From contig JBBRFH010000099.1 in the NCBI GenBank assembly GCA_038224615.1, positions 1 to 11,516 on the forward strand: a stretch of DNA of 11,516 nt. The letters are read 5' to 3'. The notes beneath the pieces are model-generated. The model had not been told where the DNA came from, did not search any database, and saw only the letters and a program-made list of their open reading frames with translations. Origin of the DNA: JBBRFH01 sp038224615. GTDB taxonomy: Bacteria; Planctomycetota; Phycisphaerae; Tepidisphaerales; Tepidisphaeraceae. Of the stretch, positions 7,835-11,516 are shown one piece after another; the stretch's first letter is position 1; each line of letters starts with the position of its first letter. The position numbers and the translations under genes are program-made.

Positions 7835-8134
7835 ATGTGCTACATCCAGACCGTGAAGCCATACGATTGGGACGAGCAGAAGAATGACTGGCTGCGGCAG
7901 GAGCGTGGCATCTCGTTCGAAGATGTTCTCTTCCATCTGGCGCACGGCGGATTGCTCGATACGATCGAACATCCCAATAAGCAGCATTATCCTGGCCAGC
8001 GCATCTTCGTTGTAAATGTTGATGGCTATGCGTGTATCGTGCCATTCGTTGAGGACGATGCGGCGATCTTCCTCAAGACGATCATTCCCAGCCGCAAGAT
8101 GACCAGACATTACTTAAAAGGTGATTCAAAATGA
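7835..8134 (+). CDS. brnT: BrnT-family toxin of a type II toxin-antitoxin pair
   Basis: Predicted 99-residue protein of the BrnT family, RelE-fold toxins known to act as ribonucleases that block translation. Visible features are the N-terminal YDWDEQKN (10-17) followed by RGISFEDVLFHL, corresponding to the family's WD..K...N..KHGVSFEEA segment, and the C-terminal IIPSRKMTRHYLK (87-88 RK), corresponding to ISARKATR.E. The start is uncertain: ATG 7835 has no clear Shine-Dalgarno, GTG 7853 is also possible, and the frame is open upstream through the RAYT tail. The stop TGA overlaps the antitoxin ATG (ATGA at 8131-8134), which indicates translational coupling. Toxin-first order is usual for brnTA. 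G+C over 7921-8100 is 92/180 by hand count, clearly below the giant gene, which suggests acquisition. In known pairs the toxin-antitoxin complex represses its own promoter; no operator was identified here. Confidence 0.8.
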   Translation: MCYIQTVKPYDWDEQKNDWLRQERGISFEDVLFHLAHGGLLDTIEHPNKQHYPGQRIFVVNVDGYACIVPFVEDDAAIFLKTIIPSRKMTRHYLKGDSK

Positions 8135-8400
8135 AAATGACCCCAGAAGAGAAGAGCCTGCTTGACTCCGTGGAGAGCGGGGAGTGGAAACGCGTCCCGG
8201 ATTTCCGCCGAGAGGCGGTGCGGTATCGTGAGACGGCACGAGCGGCACTGCGCAAAGATAAGCGCGTGAACATCCGCATGGCCGAACGGGATTTGGTGCG
8301 TCTTCAGAAGACGGCTATGCGTGAAGGGTTGCCATACCAGACGCTGATTTCAAGCGTGCTGCACAAGTACATCAACGGGCGGTTGGTCGAAAAGACTTAG
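8131..8400 (+). CDS. CopG/BrnA-like ribbon-helix-helix antitoxin
   Basis: Predicted 89-residue antitoxin whose job would be to bind and neutralise the preceding BrnT-like toxin and repress the operon. The N-terminal half is charged (KMTPEEKSLLDSVESGEW, then DFRREAVRYRETARAALRKD) and probably contacts the toxin. The C-terminal half, KDKRVNIRMAERDLVRLQKT followed by AMREGLPYQTLISSVLHKY, has the strand-helix-helix pattern of CopG-type antitoxins, in which the strand contacts DNA and GLPYQTLISSVLHKY is a highly recognisable second helix. The ATG overlaps the toxin stop by 4 bases. The stop TAG at 8398-8400 lies only 4 bases before the second RAYT-tail repeat, so the operon is packed tightly between the two repeats. 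Confidence 0.85.
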   Translation: MKMTPEEKSLLDSVESGEWKRVPDFRREAVRYRETARAALRKDKRVNIRMAERDLVRLQKTAMREGLPYQTLISSVLHKYINGRLVEKT

Positions 8401-8404
8401 AAAA

Positions 8405-8628
8405 GGCGCGCATGAAACGGTGACTGGCTGGATCGGGTCAACACGCCTGAGACTGCCGAGGAACTGGAGGCGTTGCGTGTGAGCGTGAAGCGCGGACGGC
8501 CGTACGGTCAGGATGCCTGGCAGCGCCAGACGGCCCGCCTCCTGGGTCTTGAGGCGACCTTCCGCCCGCACGGTCGGCCGCCGAAGCGATCCGTCCCGGC
8601 GGTTGCCGGGGCCGATGGGGATGTTTAG
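8405..8628 (+). repeat. RAYT transposase C-terminal remnant, repeat copy B
   Basis: Second copy of the 211-bp repeat (8405-8615), offset exactly 818 bases from copy A and starting at the same base (GGCGCGCATG). The transposase-tail frame starts at 8416 and runs through RGRPYGQDAWQRQTARLLGL and RPPKRSVPAVAG to TAG at 8626-8628, so this copy keeps a plausible natural C-terminus. Copy A has R where copy B has the family-typical W in QDAW. Both copies lack everything upstream of GDWL, so neither can encode an active transposase. About 100 bases of non-coding sequence follow, with a small GGCGG/CCGCC hairpin at 8664-8678. Confidence 0.8.
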
Positions 8629-8725
8629 GATGGAAACGAGATTTAGAACCTTTTCTTTGCCACGGCGGGCGTTCCGCCAAACTTCGGGGGTTTTGCAAGA
8701 GTCTCGGATATAAGGGAAAATCCAC

Positions 8726-9740
8726 ATGCAAGTCGTCGCGATTACAGGTAAGCAGCAATGCCGACTGGTAGACCAACCCGAGACGACCATCGCCGGCAAT
8801 TACGCCAAAGTGAAGATACTGACCGCACCGATGTGTACCGAGGTTCACGCCTACAGAGACGGTCATGTGACCGAGGATCTGGGTCACGAGGCCGCCGGTG
8901 TGGTGCTGGAGGCACCATCTGTCAGTCACATTAAAGGTCGGGCATGGCGTGGTGGTGATGCCCCAAAACGGCTGTGGTGTCTGCGTGCAGTGTCTCTGCG
9001 GGGAGCATATCCACTGCACGCAGCCGGTGAACCCGCACGCCATCTGCGGCTGTGCTAACGGCCGGGCGACCTACGCTCAGGTGCTGGTCCAGCAGGACTG
9101 GCTGCTGGTGCCCATCCCCGAGGATATCAACATGGATCACGCCAGCATGGCCTGCTGCGGACTTGGTCCCACATTCAACGCGATGCAGTTGATGGATGTG
9201 ACTGCCATGGACACCTTGCTGGTGAGCGGGCTGGGTCCCGTTGGTCTGGGCGCCGTGGTGAACGGACTGGTGCGTGGAGCCCGGGTTCTGGCGATTGAGA
9301 GCAACCCGTGGCGGGCGGCACTGGCGAAGCGCATGGGCGTAGAGGAGGTGGTCAACCCGAACGACGAGCACGCACTAGGTCAGATCATGGAGATGACCAA
9401 AGGTCTGGGCGTGGATAAATCGGTAGAGACCAGCAGCGCCGAGATGGCACCCGATTTCCTTGTCAAAGCCGCCCGCAAGAAGGGGCAGATCACCAGCGTG
9501 GGCTGGGGCGGACCAGTACTGGCTCGGGACATCGTGGCGAAAGGGCTGACGATCCGCGGCGCCTGGCACTGGAACCATCTGCGGGATGTGGCCGCGATGT
9601 GGACCACCATCCGCAAGGCCGAGAAATTGCTGGATATGCAGATTACCCACCGCATGCCGATGAACCGCGTAGAAGAGGCGTTCCAGCTTCAACTGAGCGG
9701 AGAGTGCGGCAAGATTCTACTACGTCCATGGGAGAGCTAA
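8726..9740 (+). pseudogene. Zinc alcohol dehydrogenase (MDR family) with a frameshift
   Basis: Two overlapping frames together encode one medium-chain zinc dehydrogenase of about 337 residues, which would oxidise an alcohol or sugar hydroxyl with NAD(P)+. The start at 8726 is preceded by AAGGG (8712-8716). Frame one gives the N-terminus with catalytic-zinc ligand Cys37 and GHEAAG (53-58). At AAAGG (8933-8937) one extra G shifts the reading; dropping it joins VSHIK to VGHGVVVMPQNGCG without loss. Frame two supplies the structural-zinc cysteines CX2CX2CX7C (83, 86, 89, 97 in the repaired numbering), the Rossmann motif GLGPVG (168-173) and the C-terminus. Unrepaired, the first frame ends at 9058 after 110 residues and no active enzyme would form. 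A sequencing or assembly error is as likely as a real mutation because the rest of the frame is undamaged. Substrate unknown. Confidence 0.85.
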
Positions 9741-9741
9741 G

Positions 9742-10443
9742 ATGAAAAAGATCGCTTTTGTAATCGGAGAACCCGAATATAACTCGCACCTCAGCATGCC
9801 GATTTTCTCACAAAAAATGCAGCAGGAAGGCTACCAGACCACGGAGTGCGTCACCAGCCTGGTGCCCGATGAGCCCGACTTCGGTCTCAGCGAGTTCAGC
9901 AATCTGGAGGCGTTGGCCGATGCCGACTTGATGGTGATCTTCACCCGCTTCCGCGTTTTACCGGATGAGCAGATGGAGATGATCAAAGCCTATCTGGATT
10001 CGGGTCGGCCTGTGGTTGGCCTGCGCACCGCCACGCACAGCTTCCACTTCCCCGCCGATTCGCCATGGGCCTCCTGGAACGACGGCTTTGGTCGGGACGT
10101 GCTGGGCACGCCATGGATCAGCCATCACGGTCACAGCTCCAGCACCAACGTGAGCGTGATCGAGAGCCAGGCGGCACATCCCATCCTGCAGGGCGTGACG
10201 GGGCCTTTCCATCTGCGCTCCTGGCTATATCACGTGACGCCGCTGCGCGAGGGCTGCGAACCGCTGCTTTGGGGCGTGCCGGTGGAGCCCGAGTGTCCGC
10301 CAGCGCCTAACCCTGTGGCCTGGATCGGTGAGCACAAGGGCGCGAGGGTGTTTACCACCACTATGGGCCATCCGGAGGACTTCGGCGTGGAGCAGTTCCG
10401 CACCGTGATGTTCAACGGCATCCGCTGGGCCATCGGGGATTAA
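9742..10443 (+). CDS. ThuA-like domain protein
   Basis: Predicted 233-residue protein with a ThuA fold (class I glutamine-amidotransferase-like). Founding members ThuA/ThuB in rhizobia take part in conversion of trehalose by a 3-keto-sugar route; most bacterial homologues are uncharacterised and are thought to act on oxidised sugars. Evidence: MKKIAFVIGEPEYNSHLSMP first strand, ADADLMVIFTRFRVLPDEQM, then YLDSGRPVVGLRTATHSFHF (His99, His102), GTPWISHHGHSS, a HPILQGV segment and the C-terminal TTMGHPEDF..FRTVMFNGIRWA, all typical of the family. No signal peptide. It starts 1 base after the dehydrogenase stop, with GGAG at 9731-9734, so the two genes are almost certainly co-transcribed and coupled. 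G+C in 9901-10020 is about 56% by hand count, lower than the giant gene. The pairing suggests that the dehydrogenase and the ThuA protein act on the same sugar derivative; this is inference. Confidence 0.88.
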   Translation: MKKIAFVIGEPEYNSHLSMPIFSQKMQQEGYQTTECVTSLVPDEPDFGLSEFSNLEALADADLMVIFTRFRVLPDEQMEMIKAYLDSGRPVVGLRTATHSFHFPADSPWASWNDGFGRDVLGTPWISHHGHSSSTNVSVIESQAAHPILQGVTGPFHLRSWLYHVTPLREGCEPLLWGVPVEPECPPAPNPVAWIGEHKGARVFTTTMGHPEDFGVEQFRTVMFNGIRWAIGD

Positions 10444-10455
10444 AACCTTCCGCCC

Positions 10456-10487
10456 CGGTAACTCTTTACCGTCCCCCGCGATTTTTT
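10456..10487 (+). terminator. Weak terminator candidate after the ThuA gene
   Basis: CGGTAA (10456-10461) pairs with TTACCG (10466-10471) around a 4-base loop, and a run of six T (10482-10487) follows after ten bases. It lies 12 bases after the stop codon, where a terminator is expected. The stem is short and the T-run is displaced, so efficiency is doubtful. Confidence 0.35.
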
Positions 10488-10536
10488 CTTGTTTTGGGGG
10501 GCGCATTTCAGGGCGATTTGATATGTTCCGCGCGGC

Positions 10537-10680
10537 ATGGATGCCCGGCGATTACAAAAGCGCTATGACGAACTCTGCCCCAAGCCGGAGAACCTGTCGC
10601 GGGCGCTTCGCCCGGCGGTGGTGATGCGCCGGGTGCCACAGGTCGGCGTACTCGTCGTGCCGTGCGATCGGGGAGCGTGA
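10537..10680 (+). other. Short frame (47 codons) running into a palindromic repeat
   Basis: From ATG 10537 the frame reads MDARRLQKRYDELCPKPENL and continues SRALRPAVVMRR before it enters the hairpin repeat that begins at 10627, ending at TGA 10678-10680. The first 30 residues look protein-like, the rest is repeat sequence. There is no Shine-Dalgarno. It may be the start of a gene whose remainder was lost when the repeat arrived, or it may be chance. No family recognised. Confidence 0.2.
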
Positions 10681-10721
10681 CGCGGGACACGGCACGGAGT
10701 ACCGTACCGTGGCACCCGGCG
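10627..10721. repeat. Palindromic repeat family, long-hairpin copy
   Basis: The outer arms CGCCGGGTGCCAC (10627-10639) and GTGGCACCCGGCG (10709-10721) are exact 13-bp complements. Inner blocks GTACTC (10649-10654) with GAGTAC (10697-10702) and GTGCCGTG (10657-10664) with CACGGCAC (10688-10695) also pair, giving one long imperfect hairpin over 95 bases. Positions 10632-10654 match 2492-2514 at 22 of 23 bases, and CAGGTCGGCGTAC (10639-10651) is the exact complement of 1021-1033. This is REP-like in design. Confidence 0.8.
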
Positions 10722-10793
10722 GTAGAACTCCAAAGGGGTCAGGGCCGATCTGCTTCTTCGAGTCGAAATGCGCGGATTAAGGACATTCCCACG

Positions 10794-10913
10794 CGCGTTC
10801 AACTTGATACTGTCTGGTTTGACTTGAAATAGGCTGGTTTGACTTGAAATAGCCTGGTTTGACTTGAAACAGTCTGGTTTGACTTGAAATAGCCTGGTTT
10901 GACTTCAAACGCG
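10794..10913. repeat. Tandem 20-bp repeats, five clear units
   Basis: Five head-to-tail units of exactly 20 bp occupy 10814-10913. Units 2 and 4 are identical (CTGGTTTGACTTGAAATAGC), units 1 and 3 differ from them at one and two bases, and unit 5 diverges at its end. A degenerate unit (12 of 20 matches) precedes them at 10794-10813. There are no unique spacers, so it is not a CRISPR array. The regular 20-bp period, close to two helical turns, would suit an iteron or a protein-binding array, but a simple minisatellite is equally possible. No replication gene is nearby. Confidence 0.85.
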
Positions 10914-11117
10914 GCGGTTGAATTTCGCTCATCGCGGTTCTCAGGCAAACGACGCGGGTTTTTATTTGGCGGGGTGGATTCATCGTGGAAAAGTGGGGGA
11001 TCTTCTTCAGCCGCTGCCCTTGCCGTTCGATTAAAGGCGTGTGCCTTGGTGAGCGTCGCTCGGGGGTTGACGAAGAAACTCTTCGCACGCCGGTGTGTCA
11101 TCGGGGCAACTCTAAAT
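10914..11117. other. Stretch without a convincing gene
   Basis: Several frames cross this region on both strands. The most protein-like is on the minus strand from ATG at 11101 (MTHRRAKSFFVNPRATLTKA, then AHAFNRTARAAAEEDPPLF) and runs through the 20-bp repeats to 10799, 100 residues. It lacks a Shine-Dalgarno, and its last third is only repeat translation, so I do not call it a gene. Upstream, 10722-10793 holds GGGGTCAGGGCC (10737-10748), a motif I associate with RAYT-linked repeats, without further proof. Confidence 0.4.
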
Positions 11118-11190
11118 GTCGTAGGTCGCGGGTCGTGCTGGCGATTCAACGTCTTGACGACCCACGACTCACGACCCACGACCCGCGACC
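11118..11190. repeat. Palindromic heptamer array (GGTCGTG type)
   Basis: The exact 14-bp arms GGTCGCGGGTCGTG (11124-11137) and CACGACCCGCGACC (11177-11190) face each other. The right side is five 7-bp units at 11156-11190: GACGACC, CACGACT, CACGACC, CACGACC, CGCGACC. This is the same construction as the array at 1204-1301 (five-unit right side, partial complementary left side), with GGTCGTG in place of GGTCATT as the main unit. Confidence 0.8.
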
Positions 11191-11222
11191 AATGGCGATG
11201 ATCATGCTCATGGCGCGACGGG

Positions 11223-11273
11223 TTAGGCGGGTGCGGGGGATTCTGAAAGTTTCGGCAGTTTGGACAAGTCCAT
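11223..11273 (-). pseudogene. Possible truncated gene start, 16 codons
   Basis: On the minus strand, ATG 11273-11271 opens MDLSKLPKLSESPAPA and then stops at TAA (11225-11223). It begins 30 bases after the stop of the minus-strand gene ending at 11304. The sequence has the look of a genuine protein N-terminus with a Pro/Ala linker rather than random high-G+C translation. About 30 bases beyond its stop lies the heptamer array. It may be the remnant of a gene whose body is lost. Too short to be sure. Confidence 0.25.
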
Positions 11274-11303
11274 GTCGCCGATTGTAACCCCGCTTTCACG
11301 GGA

Positions 11304-11516
11304 TCACAGCACGTGAACGCGGCCCAGAAGGTCGCGGCCGGCTTGCTCGGCGGCGGCGCGGGGGAGGCCGATCAACTGCATCCCCTGGTAGATCGTCGCG
11401 GCGAAGCATTTGTCCATGTCGTTGAGGTGCGGCTGCGTGAGGTTCATCGCAAAGTAGCCGCGCATTGTACTCAGCCGGTTGATGAAGTGATCGACCCGCC
11501 CGCACGCGTGGATCGC
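11304..11516 (-). CDS. C-terminal part of an unrecognised protein
   Basis: The minus-strand frame enters open at the window edge and ends at TGA (11306-11304), giving the last 70 residues of a protein whose start lies outside. It reads AIHACGRVDHFINRLSTMRG, then YFAMNLTQPHLNDMDKCFAA, TIYQGMQLIGLPRAAAEQAG and RDLLGRVHVL. Residue composition is balanced and the other frames here are Arg/Pro-rich, so this is the coding frame. No transmembrane segment is seen, and I do not recognise the family. It converges with the dehydrogenase/ThuA operon across about 860 bases of repeats. Confidence 0.7.
   Translation of the reverse strand, partial: AIHACGRVDHFINRLSTMRGYFAMNLTQPHLNDMDKCFAATIYQGMQLIGLPRAAAEQAGRDLLGRVHVL

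Noticed and set aside
8664..8678. GGCGG/CCGCC hairpin before the dehydrogenase as a riboswitch or terminator
   Set aside because: Five-bp stem only, no T-run and no wider conserved structure visible.
10814..10913. CRISPR array
   Set aside because: The 20-bp units abut each other with no spacers and no cas gene is present.

Overview
The window looks like a piece of a high-G+C planctomycete chromosome, probably Phycisphaerae-like. This is an inference from gene style, not a proof. Supporting features are a giant secreted protein built of helical-repeat and PQQ-type beta-propeller blocks, a ThuA-domain protein, tails of REP-associated tyrosine transposases (RAYTs), and palindromic heptamer arrays of a kind I associate with the Planctomycetes-Verrucomicrobia-Chlamydiae (PVC) group. 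By hand count, G+C runs from about 75% in 5041-5160 to about 51% in the toxin-antitoxin stretch 7921-8100.

Left part (1-2483): the 3' end of an IS66-type transposase gene, then a small exported protein that is about one fifth methionine, ending in a strong hairpin. A 540-base non-coding stretch follows, holding a palindromic array of 7-bp units. Next is a complete S-methyl-5'-thioadenosine phosphorylase gene (methionine and purine salvage). A palindromic repeat separates it from the next gene.

Centre (2651-7543): one 1630-residue exported protein with the order signal peptide, helical repeats, PQQ-like propeller, TPR-like helices, second propeller.

Mobile part (7587-8628): two 211-bp direct repeats, about 98% identical, each encoding the C-terminal tail of a RAYT. 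They tightly bracket a two-gene BrnT/CopG-type toxin-antitoxin operon of lower G+C. Tail, toxin and antitoxin together look like a cassette built from, or carried by, transposase debris.

Right part (8726-10443): a zinc alcohol dehydrogenase (MDR family) reading frame broken by one extra base, and 1 base downstream a ThuA-like protein. The two genes form an apparent operon, perhaps for oxidised-sugar metabolism. They are followed by about 860 bases without a convincing gene but dense in repeats: a second long member of the palindromic family seen near 2500, five tandem 20-bp repeats, and a second heptamer palindrome. The window ends in the 3' end of an unrecognised gene on the minus strand.

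The points most worth following up are the methionine-rich exported protein, the RAYT-tail/toxin-antitoxin cassette, the dispersed palindrome family with core GTACGCCGACCTG, and the two heptamer arrays that share a GGTCNNN unit although their sequences differ. No rRNA, tRNA or CRISPR array was seen.
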